Origin: Acanthaster planci
Lineage: Eukaryota > Echinodermata > Asteroidea > Valvatida > Acanthasteridae
Assembly (NCBI RefSeq): GCF_001949145.1
Contig: NW_019091779.1
Coordinates: 43,167 to 62,483 of the forward strand
Reading direction: 5' to 3'
DNA: 19,317 bases
Shown piece by piece: positions 1 to 10,394 of the stretch (positions within the stretch are counted from its first letter, which is position 1; each line of letters opens with the position of its first letter). The notes beneath the pieces are model-generated. The model worked only from the letters and a program-made list of their open reading frames with translations, was not told where the DNA came from and did not search any database. The position numbers were made by a program, and so were the translations under genes.

Positions 1-429
1 TTGTTAGAGTTACGGTGGTATTTTTGTACATAAAACTTTAAGCCTTTTAACCCGTGACGTACATAGCACTGATCTGGTCCGCACGTGACACAACCAGCGC
101 TCGCCATTTGTGCACGCCACATGCGTTCCGTGTGTCCGTGGTCATGCAGCATCCGGGACATTTCCTTTGAGCGTTTGCAGGTGCGTATATCATGTAGGTG
201 GTTTCCAGCTCTGTTCTTTTTTCTGACGTTTCCCGTGAAGATTTGTTTTTCTGTTTCATACACCCACAAAAAATTTGCAAACTGAAGGTAACAATTTCGT
301 TTGATGAAAAGGTAGGAGAGATTAACTCCGACATTTAGAACAATGTTCTGCTTGCTTCGTATGTACCAAAAAGAACCGTGTTTCGGGCACATGATCCACC
401 GGGTTGCGCGCAATGCCATTTGTTATTAG

Positions 430-508
430 GCGATCTCTTTTCCGGGTACCTGATGTTAACAAAAAACGGGTACCCGGTTCTAAAAATACCCGCAAATGCA
501 CACCCCTA
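430..508 (-). mobile_element. Possible terminal fragment of a hAT-like non-autonomous transposon
   Basis: Read on the minus strand from 508, the sequence begins TAGGGGTGTGCA, which resembles TIR starts of many hAT-family elements (family knowledge, from memory). It is followed by repeated CGGGTACCCG-type words at about 440-480. The 8 bases beyond the end (509-516, atctgcac) could be a target duplication. No matching opposite end was found between 1 and 430, so the other end lies outside the window or is lost. The identification rests on a short terminal motif only. Confidence 0.3.
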
Positions 509-511
509 ATC

Positions 512-2955
512 TGCACTATAAGTAAGCCCTTGGGATGAGGTTGTAACTTACTTACGCAGTGTGCATGAAAGGCCTGCGCACGTGCATGTTGGTGAATAGC
601 ATCTAGAGTGCAACCAGATTGGGAAGTTGTATTGACAGTGAACACAATAAACACGTCGTGATTGGAACGCACACCTGACTGCTGTGCTGCTGTGTTTGCT
701 AGTTGTGAAGAGGGGCACAGGACTTAGGCTAGATTACGATTGCAAACTCACGAATAAGAGTATCTCTTTAAAAAGGGAAATATCATGTACAGATCAAAGA
801 GGAAAACAACTTTATTTTTCATTTTTTTTCCAGGCAACTGTTTGTCATTTCCGGAAAAACGGTTATTTTTAATGCCGTATCTGAAAATCCAGAAATTTCT
901 GGAAATCTTTCATCCATGATGTGGAAATTGCTGACAAAAGGGCTAAAACTATGTTTTGGCCTTTCTGTAGTATTGATTCAAAATGAGGAAAAAGTACAAA
1001 ATGTAATTTTCTGCTTTGTGAAAAATTACCAAAATTTGAGGCAATACTCTCACAGTAGGAAACGATTTCCCAAGATTTTTTCACCACATATAAAAGATCA
1101 GTGTGGGCTCTAATCACAATCAAGAGGAAAATATCTGGAGACCCTTGGCAAGTTAAAGTTTTGAGTGGCAAAAGAGGGTAAAAATGTCAATTTTACAAGT
1201 TCTAAGAATATACCTCAATGCAAGATGTAACAGCATAAATACGACACTTAAAGCAAGAAAATTTCGTTCTCAAGTAGAGGCAAGGATGATACTTTAAAGT
1301 GATACGTGTAAGTGGCTTTGTGAAATGTTTTTGCATAATGGTCAGGTGGACTCTCCAATATACATGTAGGCTACAAACCAGATTTTCACAAAACAAAGTT
1401 GGCCTAAATGCCCAAAACACATCCTACAAAGTATGACAAAAATTGATTTTTTTTTACTGTGGACACATGTCAAGTATTTACATGTATATGGGTCATTCTA
1501 TAAATAGAGAGTCCAGTAGGAAAATCTCAGTTTTCAGATTTTTGAAGTGATTTTGGGGAAAATGCACATGCACACAGCTATTATTTTGTAGTGTGATTAT
1601 GTCTCATAATCAGTTACTATAAATAGAAACATGCCTTCAAGATTGCTTTTGATTTTTTTTCCAAAGGCTAAAAAAGAGGTTGTAAACCTTTAATTTTGTG
1701 ATAAAAAGCGGAACAAAGTTTATTAACTGCATGTGCACAGTATTTCCGAATGTCTGGTGCTATAAATATTATAATTTTCTGATTAGAAAGACTGAGAAAG
1801 ATAGCTCCTCAATAAATAAATATATGTTGAAACAAGTTTGGTGCTACTTTCCTTTTAACCCTTGGCCTATCTTTGGTATCACAACGTAACATTTTGTGTC
1901 CCAGGTTGTTACGTGAGGAACAATGATATCATTTGGGCAATTAACAGCAATAAAACAATGTCTGTGAAGTTCATGTACGCATGATGCTAGGAGATCCCCA
2001 TGTTTTGCGAATTCAGACAAAGCGCACTATCGACCAAGAAATGGAAATGTTCCAGTTCCTCATTCATAATCAGTCATCGATATTTATGGTTTCGTGTCTT
2101 TTGTACATGGGTGTGAAAGCTGAAGATGTTGTAGCGCGACATGACGCAGAGGGAAAATTGGCACGAAACACTCCCTGGACACCGGTAAGCCAACTGGCAA
2201 TCCATGCCAACTGTTTACAGCTGCCATGTTTGTATCTTAGCCTGAGTGACGGAGGATTGTTTTGGGAACGTCACTTGTTACAGTGTTATTTATGTTGTAA
2301 GTATCATTCTGTACCTATCTCAGTAAAAGTTCTTTAATTCTTGTTCTCTTGCAGAGTATACATGAAATAAACCACTTGTGTCTGTAAAAAAAAGACGAAC
2401 TTCTGCACGTTCAGTCTTCAAAACTTTAGACTTCAACTGGTGTGAATGTACATGTGACGGGACCATTCTCGTATTGTGATTACAGTGTGATAAACTTCTG
2501 CAAATTGCAAGCAGTCGACTTAAATAATTCCTCATTAAAAGAGGTTTTCATCTGCTAATTTGTGCTTCTTTGTGATTGTAGTGTAGCAAATCAGTGCAAA
2601 GGATTGAACGACTTCATAAACTATCGTATAAATCCATCGAATCCAACCAATAGTACACACCGTAACAGCGACGCTAGCCCGGCTACCAGCTCGTGTCACA
2701 GTGCTGTGTGATCAGTTGAAGTGATCCTTCGATCTGCTCCGTTCATTATCCACAAAAGCGACCCTAAAGTAATGTCACTTTAAGAGAGTTCACTAGTGAC
2801 ATAAGATTGATAATGTTGATTGCTTTTTATAGAGTTCAAACCTCTGTCTTTTGATCCTTTCTCAAGATGTATTTTAATTTTTTTGTTTGCGTTGTGGAGG
2901 TTTTGCCCTTACCCAACGTATATTACTCAGCACTGTATGCTCAGTGCCTGTCCAA
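512..2955. other. Gene-free AT-rich stretch
   Basis: No gene, RNA or clear mobile element is visible. The longest open frame is 118 codons (1981-2337, plus). It shows no domain, signal peptide or membrane pattern that I recognise and is probably chance, although its base composition is a little less AT-rich than its surroundings. An imperfect motif GTGTCCCAG...GTTACGTG at about 1896-1915 recurs near 4853 and 5240. The rest is AT-rich filler with several long T and A runs. Confidence 0.5.
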
Positions 2956-2960
2956 GAGCA

Positions 2961-3053
2961 AAAAAAAACCTCATAAGCTTACTTGGGTGGGACTCGAACA
3001 CACAACCTCCTGCTTACTAGTGCAGATGTCTTAACCACTCGACCACCAAACTT
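2961..3053 (-). mobile_element. tRNA-derived SINE-like sequence (or tRNA pseudogene) with Pol III boxes
   Basis: On the minus strand, TGGTCGAGTGG (3035-3045) matches the Pol III A box and GTTCGAGTCCC (2989-2999) matches the B box. A tRNA-like fold is readable. The acceptor arms are near 3046-3052 and 2980-2986. The anticodon stem TCTGC/GCAGG encloses an 8-nt loop, and the T-arm is GTGTG/CCCAC with one mismatch around TTCGAGT. A T run on this strand (2961-2968) follows and could act as a Pol III terminator. The oversized anticodon loop and broken T-stem argue against a working tRNA, so a tRNA-derived SINE head or a tRNA pseudogene is likelier. No target duplication was identified. Confidence 0.65.
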
Positions 3054-4690
3054 GCCGAGGTCGACTGGCCAGTCCGAGTCGAGTGAAGCAGCGGGTACTG
3101 TGAACTATTTTCAAGATGAGTTTTTTTTTTCTGCCGAACTTTTATAACACGTAACTTGTGACAAGAAATACTGACAAGGGAGGACAGTCCATTTATTGAT
3201 GGGGTGGGCAATTATTCTTGTCCATCCGTGGGTTGGTATGTGTGTGGATGGTAATTAATTTAACTCTTTTCAACAAAGATATTATGATTTGAACCACGTC
3301 TAATTACATCATGAATTTGTGAAACAAGGTTTTTGTGTGAGTCGAAATGTCAATCATTGGTGGCTTCTGGTACATGTACCTCCCTATTTCATAATGGACC
3401 TTGCTGCCCAGTGAATGTACCTGCTCCTTGCTGCAGCAATACAGTTGCTGTACTTACTCAAACGTGGCGCCGCGGCCCTGAACGTGGTGCACTTAGATTT
3501 TTCCCCTAAATTTTTTATAAGTGAAATTTCATCCAAAATCCCAATATTCTCATAGTCCTGACAAAATTATTTTTGGTTAGGTTTTCCAAATTTTTGTCTG
3601 GAGTGCAAATTCAGCTCTTTTAGAATGCTCCCAAAATCTGAAAATGATTTCCTAACAAACTTGTGGATAGGGACCTGTATGTAGCATAGATATTAATAAT
3701 TTATTAGAGTTCTTCAACTTTAAAGAATTTCTTTGATGTTTATGTGAGATTTTTTTCTAGCGAGTAACGTTGGGAAACACTCAGCTGAATCTTGCCCAAT
3801 TTTTGGATGCCACCGTTTTTGAATTTCGGATGAACTTTCATGATACTAGAATTGTTTACAAAGGTCCAGTGGCATGTTTTATGAAGGTTGCAGTTCCTGC
3901 ATTTTAACAAATGAATTTGAAATCCGTTGAACAAGAGGTTTGGCAAAATTGTAGGTCTATGAGGAAATTCAAGCAAAAGTCGAAGTTTGCCACGTAGTCC
4001 TGTTTTTGTATTAGTATTTATTTCAAACCTAGACTAGTTCACTATTTTTGACAAGTTTGTGTTAAATGCAGGAACTAAGAAGGATTTTTCTCTATCCTTA
4101 CTCCAACGGAACAAACGTTTTTCATTATGTATAGAAAGCCTTTGAAGTTTGTGAAACATACTGAAATTTGCAAACACACGTTGAAATAAGAATTGGATTT
4201 AAATATTCCCCCATCTTCATTGGAAAATATCCATGTACACAGCAAGACTGCCAAAATGGTGTACACTGTACTCATACTCGCTAAAACTCTACTTGATCCA
4301 TCAGGTGCTGCAGCATATTATTTCCAACTTAAAAGGTTGTGCTAGGAGTGTTACAATTTATAAGTTCTTTTTTTCAAGTGTATGTTTAAAAAAGCCTTAA
4401 GTAATAATTTGAATTATGCTTTGTTGGATATAATTTCATAAAGTTAGATGCATGTACACTGCTGTTCCGAGTGCTATCACTTTTATTGTGGCATGTATTA
4501 AAATCAGTAGAAATATTAGTAATAAAGGAAGTTTGTGGTGCAGAAAGCTTTGCAGTCATGATAAATACACTTTAGAGAAGTGCTTCTGGTGAAACAGTTC
4601 ACCCACATATGTACATTACATTTTTTTTGTTCATAAGTCCCATGGTACATGTATGGTGGCAGATTAGAATGACCATTTGACTCAGCAAGT
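3054..4690. other. Gene-free AT-rich stretch
   Basis: I see no coding, RNA or transposon signature here. There is a perfect 12-bp palindrome, TTGCTGCAGCAA, at 3428-3439, and a short GC-rich patch at 3465-3492. The open frames of 66-78 codons on the minus strand have no recognisable features. Confidence 0.5.
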
Positions 4691-4697
4691 GTTTCAC

Positions 4698-4722
4698 CTC
4701 TGGTGAATAATCCTCACCAGAG
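4698..4722. repeat. Perfect 9-bp stem hairpin
   Basis: CTCTGGTGA (4698-4706) pairs exactly with TCACCAGAG (4714-4722) across a 7-nt loop. There is no T run or gene next to it, so no terminator or regulatory role is assigned. Confidence 0.6.
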
Positions 4723-4852
4723 CTAACCAAGGAGATGATGCAGTGTCTGCTTCTATTATGAAACTGTTTAGCAGGGAATGATACAATGCCTACCAGTACA
4801 TATGTACATATTGTGTAAAACTGGTGATTGACAAGCACAGGGTCTCAAACAT

Positions 4853-5261
4853 TCAACGTGTAACTGGGACACCGTGTCTCTGTTACATGGGAAACCATAC
4901 ATTCATTGGCCTGATACAATACTTTTTTTGCACTGGATGGGTGATTTTCAACAATTAAGTGTCTGAGTTGACTTTAGTGTTTTACTTTTTCTTGACTTTA
5001 CCTTTGTTCAAGACTGACTGAAACAACCAAACAATTGTGAGAGTATGCACTCTGAAACTTTGCCTGAGTTGAGAATCCTGTTCCAGTGACATCCCATAGA
5101 TCTTTCCCAGTCTGGCACTTGGGTCACTTATGTTCATTTTTCTACATTGCCAGGTTTTTTTACTTGATACCTACGTGCTCTGGTTTGATGTATACCATTT
5201 TATGTTTGGGGATATTAATAAATTAGTGGGAAAGTTGTTTGGTGTCCCAGTTACATGTGAA
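4853..5261. repeat. Inverted repeat pair, about 22-bp arms, about 365 bp apart
   Basis: The arm TTCAACGTGTAACTGGGACACC-type sequence at 4853-4874 is nearly the reverse complement of 5240-5261 (GGTGTCCCAGTTACATGTGA...). Immediately inside the left arm, GTGTCTCTGTTAC (4875-4887) pairs imperfectly with GTAACTGGGACAC (4861-4873), so the left arm is itself a near-hairpin. These could be ends of an old TIR element, but I could not find convincing target duplications or a boundary. Confidence 0.4.
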
Positions 5262-5263
5262 AT

Positions 5264-5760
5264 TTGATGTTTCTATTTTGGGGGGCCCTGCAACTTGCCA
5301 AGTAACATAACTTCTTGCATGATTTTTGTGTTTCTTTCAATTCAGATGTTTGGCAACACAAGTAATTGTGCTGGAATTGAATTAAGTTATTTTGAAATTT
5401 TGACTTTTATATTCCACTTTGGACCCCTTATTTACAGAAAAACCCATATGAAATGATTCTAAATACATTTTCCATTGACAAGTTATGTTATCAATTATAG
5501 CTTGTTCTTCACATTAATCACTGACAGGTGATGCAATATCAGTTAGAAATTCACTCAATTTTGATGCTCTATCGGTTGGTGATATAGTATCAATTTGGAA
5601 TACATTATTGGTTGGTGACGCTTATCCTTAACGTACTACATTATTAGTTGTAACAGGGGATCCAAATCAGACCCTGATGCCCCTCATGTTTTCACCTGCA
5701 GTTGATCCCCTTTCAATCTTTCTTGCACTAGTTGTAGGATGAGAATCAGATCATCATTTG
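5264..5760. other. Gene-free stretch
   Basis: No gene or clear element. Two short similar words, ATCGGTTGGTGATATAGTATC near 5571 and ATTGGTTGGTGACG near 5607, suggest a small local duplication. GATGCCCCT occurs at about 5677 and again near 5759, just at the edge of the next candidate element. Confidence 0.4.
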
Positions 5761-5764
5761 ATGC

Positions 5765-6083
5765 CCCTTAACCCTAACAGTACCGGGCGTTGTTTGGCTT
5801 AAATTACTCAGTACTACAAAATACTATGTAACACTCTGAGCCTGAAGGACCTAGTGCTACAAATTACCATTTCTGGCTAGGTTTATTCCGTTGTTACTCA
5901 TACAGAGAACAATGAAATTATGTATTCATAGTGCCACAGCACTGTATGGTACATTGCCTTTTCTACTGCATTTTATGGCTTCAGAGAATAACAATGTCAT
6001 GTCCTCTAACAAGCGACAGGGCTGAATACTACATTTTACTACTAAGTAGTACTTTGTAGCATTCGGGACTGTTATGGTTAGGG
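5765..6083. mobile_element. Candidate 319-bp non-autonomous TIR element
   Basis: The left end reads CCCTTAACCCTAACAGTACC. The right end, reverse-complemented, reads CCCTAACCATAACAGTCCCG, so the two match over about 20 bp apart from a one-base gap and two substitutions. Both sides carry ATGC (5761-5764 and 6084-6087), which would be a 4-bp target duplication. There is no transposase. The short duplication and imperfect ends make this a plausible but unproven MITE, and I do not assign a superfamily. A 70-codon minus-strand open frame within it (5926-6138) is not considered a gene. Confidence 0.4.
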
Positions 6084-6304
6084 ATGCAGTACAAACAATG
6101 TGAAAGTGACACAGGGCCAACAGAAAATGTGGCCACATAATACCTCAGATTCAAGTTGAAACAAGGAATTAACATCAAGGAACACATTTACTGTTAAAAC
6201 ATATATATCCCTAAGTTTTGTACCTACTCTGTCTGTGTTTTGTATTGTCATCGCCTGCCCTGTTTTGATGGATACGAGATGAGTCACTTTTTTCTCCTTT
6301 TCAG

Positions 6305-6601
6305 GCACTGCCTCTCCAGCTTCCAGATCCGATGAGGTCAAACTGGGCTTTTGCATGTTGGTGGCAGCTGATGCTGAAACAAGGATTTCACACAGATTGT
6401 TCATTATATAAAAGCAGCTCAAGCAGTGGTGTAACAAGAGTGGAATTTCTAAGGCAGGGGCACCTGCGGGATGCATTTTATTTCAAACGGGGACCGAAAG
6501 CATGTGAACTGCAGACTGTTTACACCATTGATTTTGTATTTCAAATTTCAAAGGGGGAGGCATGGGAGGACGGTGCAACGGAACTATGCCACTGGGTTCA
6601 A
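6305..6601 (+). other. Exon-like open frame, probably spurious
   Basis: Ninety-nine codons stay open in one frame. A polypyrimidine tract ending in CAG (ttttctccttttcag, 6290-6304) lies before it and a consensus-like donor (GTAAGT, 6602-6607) lies after it. On its own this looks like a phase-0 internal exon. However, more than half of it (6424-6594) is a hAT-like MITE, the encoded peptide matches no domain I know, and the donor lies at the element's flanking duplication. Chance, or exonisation of a transposon, is more likely than an ancient coding exon. Confidence 0.15.
6424..6594. mobile_element. hAT-like MITE, 171 bp, with 8-bp imperfect target duplications
   Basis: The left end is CAGTGGTGTAACAAG and the reverse-complemented right end is CAGTGGCATAGTTCC. 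Both resemble the CAGTGGCGTA-type termini of many animal hAT elements (family knowledge). The flanking 8-mers AGCTCAAG (6416-6423) and GGTTCAAG (6595-6602) match at 6 of 8 positions, as expected for a decayed 8-bp hAT target duplication. At 171 bp with no transposase, it is non-autonomous. The weak agreement of the ends beyond 6 bp limits confidence. Confidence 0.5.
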
Positions 6602-6706
6602 GTAAGTTTCATGCTTTACAAAATACTTTGTGAATTGTACATAATTGTCATTAATTTTAATCCTGGTAAATGTAATAGTTTAAAATCTACAACCTGACAT
6701 GAGTTA

Positions 6707-7503
6707 CAGGGCTCGAAATTGGGCTAATCATCACAGGAGCAAGTACTTGCTCTCTAGACAGCTGAATTTGTTAGTTTATGAGAGCAAGTAGCTCCATACA
6801 ATATAAAAGACATGTGTTCAAGAAAATAAGCAAAGACCCTGGTCCTTGCTATTGCATTTGTGCTTAGCAATGCAATGCCAACTGTCGGGCACCGGGCCTT
6901 TATAACATGCATAATACGCACACAGACGTAAAAGGGAGCTAACTGCAGCAACCGAGTGTTTTCGAAACGAGTGGATTAGGCTGAGCTTTTGGTTTGCTGG
7001 TTCCAGCCATTTTGGAGCAGTGTTCAAAACCATGTGTTCAAGCTATGATTGAAACCAGCGAAACTGAAGTCAAAGCCAACTCCACTCGTTTGGCTTGAAT
7101 TTACACATAAGGGGTCAGTTTCCATACAATCATGTGTAAATTCCCGCCGTATTGATTCTGGCCGTATTGATAATGACACTGGCCGCAGGTATGCATGTGT
7201 ACGTTCATGTGTGTGCATGCATCGCATGTGCGACTGTGGCATGCGCTCGGTGATAACAAATAATTGTATCATGTTATGGCTCCACAAGGCTGATCTGAAG
7301 TGAAGTCAAAAGGTTCAGGTATTTTTCACGACAAAAGTAGAAACAAACGGTAAAAATGTTCAGGTACATGTATTTTTCATTATAATAATGGAATCAAACA
7401 ACTATAGGTACATGTACTTGCGCTTGTCTTAATGATTTACGGGCACATTTCTGAGACAAACAGGTGCATTTCAGCTACCTGTGACTGTTAATTTTGAGCT
7501 CTG
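6707..7503. mobile_element. hAT-like non-autonomous transposon, 797 bp, perfect 5-bp target duplications
   Basis: The left end CAGGGCTCGAAATT and reverse-complemented right end CAGAGCTCAAAATT agree at 12 of 14 positions. A second shared word, TCACAGG, lies just inside each end. The element is flanked by perfect AGTTA repeats (6702-6706 and 7504-7508). CAGGGCTCGAAATT-type termini are common in animal hAT elements, and a hAT subgroup with 5-bp duplications (hAT5 in Repbase usage) is known; placing this copy there is inference. Inside are a perfect 16-bp palindrome, GAGCAAGTACTTGCTC (6737-6752), a 12-bp stem inverted repeat (7097-7143) and two diverged copies of a roughly 48-bp unit beginning GTTCAGGTA (about 7314 and 7359). 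No transposase remnant was recognised, and the short open frames here are not genes. Confidence 0.65.
7097..7143. repeat. 12-bp perfect inverted repeat inside the hAT-like element
   Basis: GAATTTACACAT (7097-7108) pairs exactly with ATGTGTAAATTC (7132-7143) across 23 nt. Next to it, CCGTATTGAT occurs twice as a direct repeat (about 7147 and 7163). Confidence 0.6.
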
Positions 7504-7509
7504 AGTTAG

Positions 7510-8700
7510 AGTTAAGGAAAACATGAATGAATAAAAAATTGCCAGACAGCTTTTGCTTTTGCAAAGCCTTTAAGTTTTTCAAGAGGAAAATACATGTGCA
7601 TCCTGTCCCTCCCCCTCCTCCCCTAAAATAAAACGCAACCCAAATGTAACATTCATATTCTTCTTAAGTATTACTCAGAAATCTTTGATTTGGTATCAAA
7701 TTAAAGCTAGTGGTGTTCTCCACTTATGCCGAAAATTCATTTGAAGCTCAAATTGTGTCACGTTTCCTTCGTCAACTACATGTAAGTTTTGATAATTGTT
7801 TAGGGCTGTACCCTGAACGCCAGTGAGCTTTTGTGATGGAAACGAGATGTCTGATAGAACTATTTTGTTATTCAATGATCTAATGTAATAAAACTTGCAA
7901 CAGCCATTTTCGAGCAGTGAAATTCATTGATTTCTGATTTTTCCTATTAAAAAAAGACATTCTAATGTGAAAACCGCAAAGTGAAACCAGCAATCAACTG
8001 AAGGCCAGCCAGATTCAAGAACTTAAAATCTGATTTACACTGTGATTTTCTTCTATCACGGAAATTCATTCTCTAAACCAAAACTCCAGTTGATATTTGA
8101 ATAGTGTAGAAGTAGGGTTTAATTGTGTCGATAAAAATCAGTTTATCATATAAGATTATCTCTGCAATGCATCATTGGATTTAAATGAAGTCTTCAGGTT
8201 TGAAAGATAACATTCTAACTTTAGATTTGACAAAAGAACAACTTATTTCTGATGCTCATTTCAGGATACATGAATTTTACTTTGGGGGGCACGGTGTATT
8301 AAAAAATCTTGATTTGTTAATCCGTTAATCAAACGTTGAAAATTTGATGGAAATTGGATAAATTGTTATAATGATATTCCCTATTTTCTAATTTTTTTCT
8401 CCTCAACCTAAGTACTGCAAAATGCTGTCAAGTTCATCCTATATCATTATGCAATTAGTCCAAACAAAATTTACTACTTAAAAATGTTATATTTTTGAAA
8501 AGAGGGTCTGATTTCTTCAAAGCCAGGTGTACTACATTTAAGAAGACCTTTCCAGTGACACACTGTAATGCAATGGGGACCATTACATGTATAAGTTTTC
8601 GCCTGAAAACCTGTCCCTACTTCAGACGAAAATAGAGCAAATTTGCAGTGAATTTCTTTCCAGATGAACTTGCCGCACGAATATTTGATCTGACGTCAAC
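7510..8700. other. Gene-free AT-rich stretch
   Basis: I see nothing assignable. It is AT-rich with long A and T runs, isolated TACATGTA palindromes (for example 8584-8591), and stop codons in all frames. Confidence 0.5.
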
Positions 8701-8729
8701 ATTTCATGTCAGTGTATGCTTTCACACTG

Positions 8730-8860
8730 AGTACATGTATACACAGAATACACGTGCCTACACTGTATACATGTATGTACGTGTATACCGTATGTTCAAG
8801 TACACATGCATGTACATGTGTGTAGGCCTACACCTAGTACTGTCTGTACTACATGTAGTA
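8730..8860. repeat. TACATGTA-rich alternating purine-pyrimidine patch
   Basis: TACATGTA occurs at 8732-8739, 8768-8775 and 8850-8857, within runs of alternating purine and pyrimidine such as GTATACATGTATGTACGTG. Nested palindromes could extrude small cruciforms or favour left-handed DNA. The same octamer recurs through the window, for example at 1361, 7365, 7409, 8584 and 9058. The 94-codon frame crossing it (8648-8932) is a by-product of this composition. Confidence 0.5.
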
Positions 8861-8939
8861 CCATTAAGTGTGCCACACACAGTACACAAGTGGTTGACAC
8901 ACCACCTCACACATAAAATCCCCATTCACTAGAAGGCTC

Positions 8940-9630
8940 ATACAGTGAAAAGTTCCATGTGAGGTATATGTACATCATTCAAAATACTTTCAAGATTGGA
9001 AAATCAGGCTTTAACATAAAACATATAAAAAACATATTAAAACATAATTTTAATATGTACATGTAGGTTATTGAAAAATAAACATCGCCACCTATGTCTC
9101 AAAAATCTCCTGGCCGACTGTTCATGTAAGGGGTCATCCAAGTTTTCAATATTTTCACACTAATACAGAGTACTTTTTTCAAGGCCCCCTCCTCTAAATT
9201 AGTATATTTCAACATTTTCTATTCGTATCCTAAAATATGTCTACAAATTCATTATTGGAAAGTGCCCATTATTAAGCATACAGATTATGCATTTGAAAAC
9301 ATTCATGCTTTACAAATAAAAAGGTCTAATATGAAAATTTTTTTTAGACACATTGATGATGAAGAAACTCATCAATGACGATCTCCTGCACATCTGTAGA
9401 ACTGTGGGTAAAAATGGATAATGCGTTGGAAACACTGCACCACGATGTCAAAGGATATTATACATGTACTGCTGACGTATCACGCTGTATGCTCCCGCTC
9501 AGAGGCGGGGCTATGGGCTTCACGTACATGATTGTACACGTTCACACGCCCGCCCGCCCGCAGTGCATCATATCAACACAGTATGTACCATATGAGGCGC
9601 CCTTTATGACTTTATGAGAAAAAACTTCAA
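8940..9630. other. Gene-free stretch
   Basis: No gene or element was recognised. A GC-richer patch at 9480-9560 includes CCCGCCCGCCCGC. The 80-codon frame at 9375-9617 lacks any domain I recognise. Confidence 0.45.
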
Positions 9631-9634
9631 GCAA

Positions 9635-9990
9635 AAATAATCTATATTGATGAAACTAATATAGGATAAAAGTGGAATAAATCTACAATGAAACAAATAT
9701 ATGAAGGACAAAAGAAGTACATTGGACAAAACTAATTACATGAAGTACGAAACCTATCTACTGTATATACATATATGGGATAATATATTTTCAAAGGACA
9801 AAGGTGAATGCATAGAGGATGAAGCCAATATATAGATGAAAGTAATGTACAGTATATTGAACAAAACTAATAAATATGGGATGAAAGTAATAAATAGGAC
9901 AAAGTGTTGCCACATCAACACCAGAATGGTTGTGATAATGAAGCAAAATGTAAAATACATAGAATGAAAACGTAAAATATAAGATAAAGC
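9635..9990. repeat. Degenerate AT-rich tandem repeat
   Basis: Words of the form ATGAAACTAATATAGGA, GGACAAAA and GATGAAAGTAAT recur many times with irregular spacing (for example 9651, 9713, 9725, 9834, 9867, 9878 and 9897). This suggests an eroded minisatellite with a unit of roughly 20-40 bp. The unit length could not be fixed by eye. Confidence 0.4.
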
Positions 9991-10067
9991 GCCATCTACC
10001 GACTATACTGGTTGTGCAATGCGTTTGCCATGCTCGACACAGAGGCTGAGTTCGGGAGGCTTGTTAG

Positions 10068-10225
10068 CTGTTTCAGCGAAACAGTTCTTGTTTTTGTTTA
10101 GCTGTTTTGGCAAGAGCTGGAACAGCTCGTTTTCATTAAAAAATTTTATGTTTTTTTTCTTTTTGGCTTTTTCGCAAGTTGCAAAAAGGCATTCTTTAGC
10201 TGTTTCGGCAACTTTGCCGAAACAG
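10068..10225. repeat. Array of four diverged hairpins (CTGTTTCGGCAA type)
   Basis: The four hairpins are as follows. CTGTTTC-AGC-GAAACAG is at 10068-10084. AGCTGTT...AACAGCT is at 10100-10127. An imperfect CTTTTTCGCAA/TTGCAAAAAG palindrome is at 10167-10188. A perfect 12-bp stem, CTGTTTCGGCAA/TTGCCGAAACAG with a 2-nt loop, is at 10200-10225. The first and last are followed by T-C/A-TTGTTTTT-like tails. They appear to be diverged copies of one palindromic unit, and T-rich tracts separate and follow them. Function is unknown; a transposon-derived repeat is the simplest reading. Confidence 0.55.
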
Positions 10226-10394
10226 GTATTGTTTTTCTGATTTTTTTTTTTCCCTTTTTTTTTTCTTCTTCAACTCAATTCCTTCCACCAGTCGACTGGC
10301 AGTTTACTAAATCTGATCGACTTCAAGCTTGGCAGACCTTTGAGCTATCATTCAAGGACGGTCCTAGAAGAAATTCACAGTGATAACTGAAGTA

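Noticed and set aside
1981-2337. 118-codon plus-strand frame in slightly GC-richer DNA
   Set aside because: No motif, no convincing splice or promoter context, and a length compatible with chance. Left as part of the gene-free stretch.
5761-6087. Telomere-like TTAACCCTAAC words
   Set aside because: They are single imperfect occurrences at the ends of a candidate MITE, not a tandem telomeric array.
6078-6476. 132-codon minus-strand frame
   Set aside because: It crosses the boundaries of two transposon-like elements and shows no recognisable domain.
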